NCBI GenBank assembly: GCA_947630135.1
Contig: CANRGH010000005.1
Location: 53,506-117,505 of the forward strand
Direction of reading: 5' to 3'
Source of the DNA: an uncultured Monoglobus sp.
GTDB taxonomy: Bacteria; Bacillota; Clostridia; Monoglobales; Monoglobaceae
Length of the DNA stretch: 64,000 bases
Shown: positions 1 to 7,145 of the stretch, piece after piece
How positions within the stretch are numbered: position 1 is the first letter of the stretch
Layout: each line of letters begins with the position of its first letter
The notes under the pieces: model-generated
The model's database searches: none
The model's input: only the letters and a program-made list of their open reading frames with translations
Told to the model about the DNA's origin: nothing
Translations under genes and position numbers: made by a program

Positions 1-519
1 CGGAATATCATATTTATAAGCGGTATATCTGTTTGTGTCGCTATTATCATATTCAATACTTCCGGTACGAACAGTTTCAGCTTTGGGAAGCCAAATTGAC
101 TTGCCATCTTCGGCCTTCGGACCCGCCTTTTCGTTTGCTGACGTTTTAATAAAGCCCTCATCTGTTTTAAGATCAACATTTACAACACTTCCGTCCGGTT
201 GAGTCATCTTAATATCAACAGAATTATCAACCTCGTTTGAAGCAAGAAATACTGTCTCGCCCTCAAAGGCATAAAACTTTATCTTTTGCTGCCGATTAAC
301 GCCCATAAAGTTGCCGCTTTGAGACATAAGCGACCAACGAGCTTGATTTGCGCCTGTTGTTCCGTCACTACTGGTAACAGCTTTATAATTTTCGGCCGAG
401 GTACGAACCAAGTCCCTCGATCCTTCGGCGTGGACCGCGGCTGTGCCGCACAAAAGCGTCGCGGCGCATACAAGCGCCATAATGATCGTGATTAAAATTC
501 CGTTGCGTGTCTTACCCAT
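1..519 (-). CDS. Secreted protein of unknown function, N-terminal 173 residues (3' end outside window)
   Basis: This reading frame stays open from an ATG at 519 to the window edge, so the rest of the gene lies to the left. The start follows GGAG (AAAGGAGTTTGTT before ATG). Residues 1-31 form a signal peptide: basic MGKTRNG, a hydrophobic core, then a cleavage region ending near VHAEG. The mature part is polar, rich in Asn, Asp, Lys and Thr, with no cysteine pair or recognised catalytic motif, and reads like a beta-rich extracellular domain (for example MTQPDGSVVNVDL). I do not recognise a family. A -10 element at 582-587 and a palindrome at 599-612 lie upstream. Exported location is well supported; function is unknown. 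Confidence 0.8.
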   Translation of the reverse strand, partial: MGKTRNGILITIIMALVCAATLLCGTAAVHAEGSRDLVRTSAENYKAVTSSDGTTGANQARWSLMSQSGNFMGVNRQQKIKFYAFEGETVFLASNEVDNSVDIKMTQPDGSVVNVDLKTDEGFIKTSANEKAGPKAEDGKSIWLPKAETVRTGSIEYDNSDTNRYTAYKYDIP

Positions 520-581
520 AACAAACTCCTTTACAATATTTATATCTAAAGTTTATATATTTACATTTTTGTTTAATAAGC

Positions 582-612
582 ATTATAATGTTAACACGTT
601 CACCCATGAACA
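582..612 (-). promoter_or_regulatory. Putative promoter -10 and operator palindrome for the secreted protein gene
   Basis: On the minus strand a TATAAT box sits at 582-587, about 60 bases upstream of the ATG at 519. A perfect interrupted palindrome GTTCA-ccca-TGAAC (599-612) covers the place where the -35 box should be. No good -35 hexamer is present at 17 bases (TTGACT lies 25 bases away at 613-618), which would fit an activated or repressed promoter. The palindrome is seen directly; its role is inferred. Confidence 0.4.
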
Positions 613-667
613 AGTCAATAGGTTAAAAGTGATTTTTTTAAAAAATTATTTACAGTAGGTCAGGTAT

Positions 668-795
668 GCAAATGCTGCGGCGTTTCACGTTCGACTGTTC
701 TTCGTATGGAGAACAGAGGTCATTTGCCCCGCGCGCGTCGATAAAAATGCAGGGTGCCGTTATTACGATATTTATAACGTGACAAAGGTCCTGCA
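668..795. ncRNA. Candidate structured RNA, strand and identity unknown
   Basis: Two adjacent folding domains are visible in a gene-free stretch. Domain I: GCAAATG (668-674) pairs with CATTTGC (721-727) and encloses a hairpin CTGTTCT (695-701)/AGAACAG (710-716). Domain II: TGCAGG (748-753) pairs with CCTGCA (790-795) and encloses CGTTAT (758-763)/ATAACG (774-779). An alternative long-range pair is CACGTT (686-691) with AACGTG (776-781). Base composition is clearly higher in G+C than the flanks. It could be a stand-alone small RNA or part of a leader for the secreted protein at 519. I cannot match it to a known riboswitch, 6S or SRP consensus by eye. Confidence 0.35.
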
Positions 796-833
796 TATTC
801 AATTAATTAAAAACTAAAATAAATTACCCCCCC

Positions 834-868
834 CGAAAGAAAATTACACAATGCGAAATTTTCTTTCG
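834..868. repeat. Perfect 12-bp inverted repeat next to a C8 tract
   Basis: CGAAAGAAAATT (834-845) and AATTTTCTTTCG (857-868) are perfect inverted copies separated by 11 bases. A run of eight C residues ends at 834, and TATAAT follows at 875-880 on the plus strand. There is no T-run after either arm, so it is not a standard terminator; it may be a protein-binding site. The rest of 869-1050 is AT-rich and I see nothing else in it. Confidence 0.6.
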
Positions 869-1054
869 AGAGGGTATAATATACTTATATCGCGCGAATA
901 ATATTATGCCATAAAACAAATATGATTTCAAGTGTTTTTATAACAAAAATTAACGAAAATTTAACATATTTTTATCAAATTGTGTTTTATATCCCATATC
1001 CACAAAAAAATGCCTATCAATCCTCCCCGCAAACCGCCGGCAAAGCGCGCTTCT

Positions 1055-1130
1055 ATTAAGGAAGCGCTTGGTCAAAATCGCAAGCGATTTTGAAAGGTCG
1101 CTTTGAACCCGCAAGCAAGCTTGCTGATCA
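1055..1130. repeat. Dispersed 76-bp repeat, copy 1
   Basis: This 76-base segment matches 5408-5483 at 68 of 76 positions by hand alignment. It contains the palindrome AAAATCGCAAGCGATTTT and a second small inverted repeat GCAAGCAAGCTTGC. In the other copy the palindrome reads AAAATTGCAAGCAATTTT, so the stem changes are compensatory. It lies between the tRNA-Arg terminator and AT-rich DNA and is probably a non-coding mobile repeat. Confidence 0.7.
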
Positions 1131-1136
1131 GGGAAA

Positions 1137-1210
1137 AGCGCCGAAGAAGGCGGTCAAAAAAGAATACCTTGCTTGCAAGGTATTCGTAAAGAACCGCCTT
1201 CTTCGGCGCT
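1137..1210 (-). terminator. Nested double terminator after tRNA-Arg(CCG)
   Basis: Reading the minus strand, the tRNA CCA end runs straight into an 18-bp stem (arms 1193-1210 and 1137-1154) that encloses a second hairpin of 11-bp arms (1175-1185 and 1162-1172, loop of two bases). The inner hairpin is followed by TTTTTT (1156-1161) and the outer one by TTTT, so each can act as a Rho-independent terminator. The outer arm begins at the last tRNA base. Confidence 0.75.
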
Positions 1211-1286
1211 GGTATGCCCGGCGGGATTTGAACCCGCGACCTTCAGAGTCGGAGTCTGACACTCTATCCAACTGAGCTACGGACAC
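1210..1286 (-). tRNA. tRNA-Arg (anticodon CCG)
   Basis: The minus strand folds as a complete 77-base cloverleaf with encoded CCA. Acceptor GTGTCCG pairs with CGGGCAT (two G-U pairs). The anticodon stem TCAGA/TCTGA closes the loop CTCCGAC, giving anticodon CCG. The T arm carries GGTTCAAAT. It reads the rare arginine codon CGG. It has its own promoter (1303-1331). Confidence 0.95.
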
Positions 1287-1302
1287 ATATTCACAATATG
1301 GT

Positions 1303-1331
1303 ATTATATCACAGGTTTTCGGCTTTTGCAA
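1303..1331 (-). promoter_or_regulatory. Sigma-A promoter of tRNA-Arg(CCG)
   Basis: TTGCAA (-35, 1326-1331) and TATAAT (-10, 1303-1308) are separated by exactly 17 bases on the minus strand, placing the start about 10 bases before the tRNA. Confidence 0.8.
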
Positions 1332-1347
1332 GCCTTAATTTCAAAAA

Positions 1348-1368
1348 CCTGGCGGAAATTCCGCCCGG
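1348..1368 (-). terminator. Terminator of the SLH protein gene
   Basis: A G+C-rich hairpin (CCTGGCGGAA / TTCCGCCCGG with one mismatch) lies directly after the stop codon region of the leftward SLH gene and is followed on the minus strand by TTTTT (1343-1347). It ends the purine operon transcript before the tRNA promoter. Confidence 0.7.
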
Positions 1369-1372
1369 CCTT

Positions 1373-3334
1373 TTATTTCTGTAATGTTATTCCCGAAACA
1401 TCTACTTCCATTGAGTCCGCATTGCCGCGGAGCGGTTTGTAATTGATAAGGAACTTTGCCGCCTTCTTTGGCGCTTGATAATCGAGGACAGACATTACGG
1501 TTCTTGTGTCAAGCTCATTTTTTATATTCGAGAGCGTTGTGCTGCCGATCTTCTCGCCGTTTTCATCAAGGGACACGATCTCAAGACCGTCGGCGCCGAG
1601 CATGTTTTCGGGATAGTCCCATGTTATCGACATATCCTCGTGGACGATCGGATCTCTGCCAGCCGCGACTCTGAACTCGCTTCCGTCAAGGTTTTCAAGA
1701 TATAACTGTCCGCTTCCGAGCTCCGGGCCGCTAAAACCCTTTTCAATAACATAACGAGCCGAGCAGCCCATAAGATAGGGCTTAACTTCAAGAATGTCGT
1801 CGAGATAGAGCGCGCCGTTTATAGTCACGTTTTTAAGCTTCAGGTACTCCGAACCCGAAAGGTCGCTCAGGTACAGATCACCGTTTATCACCGCGTTTTC
1901 AAACAGCAGAGATGAGTTTATTATCACGTTTCCGTTATAGTATCTGACCTCGTCGGTGCCGTATTTTAATTCTTTGACGTAATAGTAGGGTGCGAGCCTG
2001 TCCATGATCTCAAACAAATCATTATAGGTAAAGCTTGTTTTTGCGAGATCGGCGCCGCTCAGATAACCCGAGGCGTACATCGCCGAGACAACGGGCTTTG
2101 CCCAATCGGAGATGTTTGACGCTTCGATTGTCGGATCTGTTTCATCTGTCTCTTCAACATAAAACGCTCTGGCGAGCATGGCGTACGCTTCATCGGGAGC
2201 AACCTTGCGGTCGGGCTCGATATATCCGCGGTAACCTGTCATTATGTCATAATAAGTGAGCTTCTGCAAAGCGTCCCTGCGCCAATCGGAGGGCATGTCA
2301 TATATGCCGTCGCTGAACGTGTGGCTAAATCCCATAATATTTGAGAGGACAACGGCGAACTCTCCGCGGTCCATCACGCTGTCCCCGCTCGGCGTTTCGG
2401 AAAATCCCTCAAACGCGCCGCGCGCCGCCCAGCGGTCATACGGCGAGACATAGCTTTCGACCACCGCTTCGTTTTCACGCGCGTCGTCCGCACTCGGCAG
2501 TGAATTAACAGCCTGGTCTGTTTTGATGTTGTGGGGCTCGGGCGTCGCTCCGTTTTTCTTATCATAAGCGTTCTTTAAATAATCAATGTTTTTCACTCTT
2601 GAGATGCCGCCTGCTCCACTGATGTACTCGGCGTTAAGCATGCGGTAAAACATTTCAAAGAAGCGGCCCCGGGTAATGACCTTATCCGCGTTTGAGCTGT
2701 CGGCGCTGTCGATTATGCCCTTATCATACGCTTCCGCGTATCGTTCATCGACTGTACAGCTGTAATCCGAATACTCTCTGACGCAGCCGTAGGTGTCGGT
2801 CACCGCTCTGACCAAGTAGAGCAGCGCGCTGCCTTCGGTGCAAAGGCCCCTTATGTCAATATCTATCCACTCGGACGGGACCGTGTAGCCTTTCCGCGTC
2901 TCGTAATCAAGCTCGGTGTGCTCGCCGAGCACAAAAAGGCTTGACATGTCCGAGATCATCCCGATTATCGCTTTTTCCTTCTCGGTCAGGTCAGGGTATT
3001 TTCCCTCATAAAGCGTCTTTTCTTCAAATTCGTTCCATTCTCTGTCGATATTGGTCTTGTTGATCTTGAGCCAATCGTCAGAAAGAAAATCCTCATCCGG
3101 ATAGAAACGCCCGTATCGGCAAAGGGCCTCAAGACATTCAATAACTGTCAGCGGCTCGTCAAGCCGCTGTCCGCCGTCCGGGTCAGCTGTTATGATACGG
3201 TATTTAACAATCTCCGACGCGGCTTCGGTATAGGAATTATCCCCGCCTTCAGCGGCGGACGCAGGCAAAACGCACAGCGCCAAAGCCGCCGCCAAAAGTA
3301 AAGCTATCAGTTTTTTGGGTATTAGTTTTTCCAT
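1373..3334 (-). CDS. Secreted SLH-repeat surface protein
   Basis: A 653-residue exported protein. Residues 1-27 are a typical signal peptide (MEKLIPKK, Leu/Ala core, ASAAE). About five degenerate S-layer-homology-like repeats follow, visible as helical blocks such as ISDWAKPVVSAMYASGYL (near 400) and SDWRRDALQKLTYYDIMTGY. The C-terminal third has short beta repeats of the type INSSLLFENAVINGDLYLSD, as in a beta-helix. SLH repeats bind secondary cell-wall polymer, so a cell-surface role is likely. The start is supported by TAGGAGG eight bases upstream. It begins 35 bases after the purH-type gene with no promoter seen between, so it is probably co-transcribed with purine genes, which is odd. 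Substrate or partner unknown. Confidence 0.8.
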   Translation of the reverse strand: MEKLIPKKLIALLLAAALALCVLPASAAEGGDNSYTEAASEIVKYRIITADPDGGQRLDEPLTVIECLEALCRYGRFYPDEDFLSDDWLKINKTNIDREWNEFEEKTLYEGKYPDLTEKEKAIIGMISDMSSLFVLGEHTELDYETRKGYTVPSEWIDIDIRGLCTEGSALLYLVRAVTDTYGCVREYSDYSCTVDERYAEAYDKGIIDSADSSNADKVITRGRFFEMFYRMLNAEYISGAGGISRVKNIDYLKNAYDKKNGATPEPHNIKTDQAVNSLPSADDARENEAVVESYVSPYDRWAARGAFEGFSETPSGDSVMDRGEFAVVLSNIMGFSHTFSDGIYDMPSDWRRDALQKLTYYDIMTGYRGYIEPDRKVAPDEAYAMLARAFYVEETDETDPTIEASNISDWAKPVVSAMYASGYLSGADLAKTSFTYNDLFEIMDRLAPYYYVKELKYGTDEVRYYNGNVIINSSLLFENAVINGDLYLSDLSGSEYLKLKNVTINGALYLDDILEVKPYLMGCSARYVIEKGFSGPELGSGQLYLENLDGSEFRVAAGRDPIVHEDMSITWDYPENMLGADGLEIVSLDENGEKIGSTTLSNIKNELDTRTVMSVLDYQAPKKAAKFLINYKPLRGNADSMEVDVSGITLQK

Positions 3335-3369
3335 AATGATCCTCCTAAGAAATATAGATCAAATCCGTA

Positions 3370-4548
3370 TTAATGGTGGAACAGGCGTATGCCGGTGAAC
3401 GACATCGCTATGCCGTACTTGTTGCAGGCGTCGATTACGTTGTCGTCCCTGATCGAGCCGCCGGGCTGAGCGATCGCGGTCACGCCCGACTTGTGGGCGC
3501 GCTCGATATTGTCGCCGAACGGGAAGAACGCGTCGCTGCCCAGAGCCACGTCGGTATTCTTTTTGAGCCATTCCTTCTGTTCATCTTTGGTGAACACGGG
3601 AGGCTTGGTCTTAAATATCTTCTGCCACTCGCCCTCTTTGAGCACGTCCATATACTCGTCCGAGATATAAACGTCGATAGCGTTGTCGCGGTCGGCTCTG
3701 CGTATGCCGTCAACAAACTCGAGCGCCAGAACCTGCGGCGACTGTCTGAGCCACCAGATGTCGGCCTTGTTTCCCGCGAGGCGGGTGCAGTGTATTCTCG
3801 ACTGCTGACCCGCGCCGATGCCTATCGCCTGACCGTCCTTGACGTAGCACACGCTGTTTGACTGGGTGTATTTGAGCGTGATCAGCGAGATCATCAGATC
3901 GCGCTTCTGCGCCTCGGTCATCTCGGTGTTTTGGGTAACGACGTTCGACAAAAGCTCCTCGTTGATGTCAAGCTCGTTTCTGCCCTGCTCAAATGTCACG
4001 CCGAACACCTGCTTGTGCTCGATAGGGTCGGGAGTGTAGTTTTCGTCAATTTGGATTATGTTGTAGTTTCCGCCGCGCTTGCCCTTTAATATTTCAAGCG
4101 CCTTTTCCTCATAGCCCGGGGCAATCACGCCGTCGCTGACTTCCTTGGCGATAAGCTGCGCCGTGGGAATGTCGCACACGTCCGACAGCGAGATAAAGTC
4201 GCCGAAGGACGACATTCTGTCCGCGCCTCTTGCTCTTGCGTAGGCCGAGGCGAGGGGTGAAAGCTCGATCGACTCGTCGATGAAGTATATCTTTTTGAGC
4301 GTGTCCGAAAGCTCGAGTCCGACGGCCGCGCCGGCGGGCGAAACATGCTTGAACGAGGTCGCGGCCGGAAGGCCGGTCGCCTTTTTGAGTTCCTTAACGA
4401 GCTGCCAGCCGTTCAGCGCGTCCAAAAGGTTGATGTAGCCCGGTTTGCCGCACAGCACGGTTATCGGCAGATCACCGCCGTTTTCCATATACACCCGCGA
4501 GGGCTTCTGATTAGGATTGCAGCCGTATTTTAATTCCATTTCATTCAT
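3370..4548 (-). CDS. purH: Phosphoribosylaminoimidazolecarboxamide (AICAR) formyltransferase, stand-alone
   Basis: This 392-residue protein corresponds to the AICAR transformylase half of PurH; it starts directly with MELKYGCNPNQKPSRVY, and contains the family motif SFKHVSPAGAAVG with the catalytic Lys-His pair and a C-terminal SDAFFPFGDNIERA and IAQPGGSIRDD. It transfers a formyl group from 10-formyl-THF to AICAR, giving FAICAR, the penultimate step of IMP synthesis in the cytosol. The N-terminal IMP cyclohydrolase domain of normal PurH (about 500 residues) is absent; that activity is supplied by the gene 12 bases upstream (PurO type). Start supported by AGGAGG. The symbol is used for the transformylase part only. 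Confidence 0.9.
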   Translation of the reverse strand: MNEMELKYGCNPNQKPSRVYMENGGDLPITVLCGKPGYINLLDALNGWQLVKELKKATGLPAATSFKHVSPAGAAVGLELSDTLKKIYFIDESIELSPLASAYARARGADRMSSFGDFISLSDVCDIPTAQLIAKEVSDGVIAPGYEEKALEILKGKRGGNYNIIQIDENYTPDPIEHKQVFGVTFEQGRNELDINEELLSNVVTQNTEMTEAQKRDLMISLITLKYTQSNSVCYVKDGQAIGIGAGQQSRIHCTRLAGNKADIWWLRQSPQVLALEFVDGIRRADRDNAIDVYISDEYMDVLKEGEWQKIFKTKPPVFTKDEQKEWLKKNTDVALGSDAFFPFGDNIERAHKSGVTAIAQPGGSIRDDNVIDACNKYGIAMSFTGIRLFHH

Positions 4549-4560
4549 AACAATTCCTCC

Positions 4561-5274
4561 TTATTTATTTTTGTTCACTATTCGGGACTCGGTTTTGCCT
4601 GTGGCTATGTTTATGTATCTCACGAACAGTGAAACCTTGTTGTCCTCGTTGAGGCTTGTCCACAATGTGTCGGTGAACACGTCGATCGAGTTCGGGATCT
4701 CGACTTTCTTGGGCTCGCCCTCAAAGCTCGGCAGCGGATCGCCGTCGCCTTTGTAGGTGTGGATAAAATGTCCGTATCCGCTCTTCGGGTTTGAATACGC
4801 GAACGTAAATCTCCGGCACGACTCGGGATCGCCGTCGGCGCTTTTTAATATCGACATCGCGTAGTTGTAGGTTCCGTCCGACACCTTCATGACCGCCGAA
4901 ATTCTCGGCGTGTAGTTCGGGGCATCGGGCTCGAACTCGCGGCCGCGCAGCGACTGTTCGAACGTCATCTGCTTGTTCATCAGATCATATATCGTGTCGG
5001 TCTGGTCGCCGTTGGTGACGATCGTCTTGTTGCCCAAAACGCGAACCGGCGCGTAGATGATGAGCGACGGGTCCTCGAGCTTTGACTCGTCAAACGCTTT
5101 GGTCCTGATGCCGTCTCCGTCCTCGACAAACACGCGGTTGCGGCTGTTTGAGCTTCTGCCCATGATAAAGTAGGCGCATACCGCGCTTTTTCCGTCGGCC
5201 GATTTGCCGACGATAATCCCCCGTCCGGGGTATGAGTTGTTTTTCAGCTCGTCGCTGATGTTTATTGTTTTCAT
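4561..5274 (-). CDS. purO: IMP cyclohydrolase, PurO (archaeal) type
   Basis: A 237-residue protein that resembles the PurO-family IMP cyclohydrolase first known from archaea rather than the PurH cyclohydrolase domain: YPGRGIIVGKSADGKSAVCAYFIMGR near the N-terminus (family pattern GR-hydrophobic-GK, AY, GRS), then LIIYAPVRVLGNKTIVTNGDQTD. It would close FAICAR to IMP, the last step of purine synthesis. It lies between purN and the formyltransferase gene, 12 bases before the latter, which is exactly the step order missing from the truncated PurH. The start ATG follows GGAGG by seven bases. A repeat-filled gap separates it from purN. Confidence 0.85.
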   Translation of the reverse strand: MKTINISDELKNNSYPGRGIIVGKSADGKSAVCAYFIMGRSSNSRNRVFVEDGDGIRTKAFDESKLEDPSLIIYAPVRVLGNKTIVTNGDQTDTIYDLMNKQMTFEQSLRGREFEPDAPNYTPRISAVMKVSDGTYNYAMSILKSADGDPESCRRFTFAYSNPKSGYGHFIHTYKGDGDPLPSFEGEPKKVEIPNSIDVFTDTLWTSLNEDNKVSLFVRYINIATGKTESRIVNKNK

Positions 5275-5301
5275 GATTATTCCTCCATAAATTTTTAACG
5301 C

Positions 5302-5365
5302 GGGCGGATGATATCCGCCCCTACAAACGCGGGTCTCTCGGGCGGATAATATCCGCCCCTACAAA
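5302..5365. repeat. Two REP-like palindromes in tandem
   Basis: Two 26-base units, 5302-5327 and 5340-5365, start 38 bases apart and differ at one position. Each is a palindrome (GGGCGGAT/ATCCGCCC) followed by CTACAAA; read on the minus strand each begins TTTGTAGGGGCGG. The same TTGTAGGGG signature occurs in and around the REP-associated transposase remnant at 13875-14483. They interrupt the purN-purO spacing. Confidence 0.75.
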
Positions 5366-5407
5366 GCAATGATTAGGGAACCCCTCTCCGTCTGCTTCGC
5401 AGCCAGC

Positions 5408-5483
5408 ATTAAAGAAGCTCTTGGTCAAAATTGCAAGCAATTTTGAAAGATAGCTTTGAACCCGCAAGGAAGCTTGCTGATTA
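5408..5483. repeat. Dispersed 76-bp repeat, copy 2
   Basis: Matches 1055-1130 at 68 of 76 positions with paired substitutions that keep the central palindrome intact. Together with the REP pair it fills most of the 231-base gap between purN and purO; no open gene is seen in the gap. The segment just before it (about 5375-5400) also resembles one arm of the palindromic repeat at 15312-15438. Confidence 0.7.
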
Positions 5484-5505
5484 TCCCCAAGGGGCGAGCC
5501 AATTT

Positions 5506-6099
5506 TTAATCACTGCATAACATTTCAACGGCGCGGGGCAGGATTATCCATTCGGCCTGCTCCATAACGCGCTTTTGCAGAATTTCCGGGGTGTCGCCGT
5601 CTTGAATTTCCACCGCCTTCTGAAGCAGAATTTTTCCGCCGTCGACAACCTCGTTGACAAGGTGCGCGGTGGCTCCGGTCACCTTGACGCCGTAGTCAAG
5701 CGCCGCCTCGTGCACCTTGAGCCCGTACATACCCTCGCCGCAGAACGACGGTATAAGCGACGGGTGAATGTTCACGATTTTGCCCGCGTATTCCTTGAGC
5801 AGCTTTCCGCCGAATATCGCCAAAAATCCCGCAAGCACGATAATATCGACGTTCATTTCCTTCATATATTCGCATATCTTTCGGCTGAACTCGTCAATAT
5901 CGCCGCCGCAGTCCGCGTTCTTGCGGATGACCTTTGTCGGGAGCCCTGCTTTTTCGGCTCTCGTCAGTCCGTACGCGCCCACGCTGTTTGAGCACACGCA
6001 CACGATCCTGCCGCTCTTTATGATCCCGCTTTTCTCGGCGTCGATAAGCGCCTGAAGATTGGTGCCGCCGCCCGAAATCAAAACTCCTATGTTCTTCAT
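5506..6099 (-). CDS. purN: Phosphoribosylglycinamide (GAR) formyltransferase
   Basis: A 197-residue PurN of normal length. Visible motifs: phosphate loop [13 protein letters not shown] at residues 8-20, [10 protein letters not shown], the catalytic segment [10 protein letters not shown] (Asn and His) and the downstream Asp in VDGGKILLQ. It formylates GAR with 10-formyl-THF, step three of purine synthesis. Its ATG overlaps the purM stop codon as ATGA, indicating translational coupling. The SFCGEGMYG segment after the HPS motif matches the usual FxGxxxxG substrate loop. Confidence 0.95.
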   Translation of the reverse strand: MKNIGVLISGGGTNLQALIDAEKSGIIKSGRIVCVCSNSVGAYGLTRAEKAGLPTKVIRKNADCGGDIDEFSRKICEYMKEMNVDIIVLAGFLAIFGGKLLKEYAGKIVNIHPSLIPSFCGEGMYGLKVHEAALDYGVKVTGATAHLVNEVVDGGKILLQKAVEIQDGDTPEILQKRVMEQAEWIILPRAVEMLCSD

Positions 6100-7133
6100 A
6101 TTATGTCCACGCCTTTCTCGCCGGCGACTATCCTGCCGACAACATAAGCCTTCTCGCCCGCGGCTTCTATCACCTCAACGGCCTTGTCCGCCTGATCTTT
6201 GGGCACAACAAACATCATGCCTATTCCCATGTTGTAGGTGTTGAACATATCGTGCTCGGAAACGCCGCCCAGCTTTTGCAGCTTTTTAAATATCGGCGGA
6301 GTCTCAAAGCTGCTCTTGTCGATCTCGCCTCTTGTGCCGTCTTTGAGCATGCGCGGAATATTCTCGTAAAATCCGCCGCCCGTTATGTGCGAGACCGCTT
6401 TCACGTCGACAGATTCGATAGCCTTGAGCATCGGCTTCACATATATCTTGGTCGGCTCAAGCAGCGTCTCGCCGATCGAGGCGCCAAGCTCGTCATCATA
6501 CTTTTTAAGGGCCTCGGCGCACTCCTCGCTGTCATCAATGTTAAATATCTTTCTGACGAGCGAGTAGCCGTTGCTGTGAACGCCCGAGGACGCAATACCG
6601 ATTATCTTGTCGCCGACTTCTATTCTTTCGCCGTCAATGATCTTATCCTTGTCGACTATGCCAACCGAAAATCCCGCCAGATCATACTCGTCCGGAGCGT
6701 AAAATCCGGGCATCTCGGCCGTTTCGCCGCCGACCAAAGCGCAGCCCGCCTTGACGCAGCCGTCGGCCACTCCTTTTACTATGTCCGCGATCTTCTCGGG
6801 GGTGTTTTTCCCGACCGCTATGTAGTCAAGAAAGAACAGCGGCTTCGCGCCTCCGCACACAATGTCATTGACGCACATCGCCACACAGTCCTGACCCACC
6901 GTGTCGTGCTTATCCATGATAAACGCGAGCTTAAGTTTGGTTCCGACTCCGTCGGTTCCCGAAACAAGGACGGGATTTTTATATTCCCCACCAAGCTCGA
7001 ACAGGCCTCCGAAGCCGCCTATTCCCGAAATAACTCCGGGTATGTTCGTCCTTTTGACGTGCTCCTTGATCAGCTCGACCGATCTGTAGCCCGCCTCAAC
7101 GTCAACGCCGGCGTTTTTATACGCTTCGCTCAT
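6096..7133 (-). CDS. purM: Phosphoribosylformylglycinamidine cyclo-ligase (AIR synthetase)
   Basis: A 345-residue PurM of standard length. It starts [23 protein letters not shown] and shows the family landmarks [52 protein letters not shown] and [12 protein letters not shown]. It converts FGAM to AIR with ATP in the cytosol. It lies 12 bases after purE and overlaps purN by four bases, in the middle of the leftward purine operon. Confidence 0.96.
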   Translation of the reverse strand: MSEAYKNAGVDVEAGYRSVELIKEHVKRTNIPGVISGIGGFGGLFELGGEYKNPVLVSGTDGVGTKLKLAFIMDKHDTVGQDCVAMCVNDIVCGGAKPLFFLDYIAVGKNTPEKIADIVKGVADGCVKAGCALVGGETAEMPGFYAPDEYDLAGFSVGIVDKDKIIDGERIEVGDKIIGIASSGVHSNGYSLVRKIFNIDDSEECAEALKKYDDELGASIGETLLEPTKIYVKPMLKAIESVDVKAVSHITGGGFYENIPRMLKDGTRGEIDKSSFETPPIFKKLQKLGGVSEHDMFNTYNMGIGMMFVVPKDQADKAVEVIEAAGEKAYVVGRIVAGEKGVDII

Positions 7134-7145
7134 TACATCGCCTCC

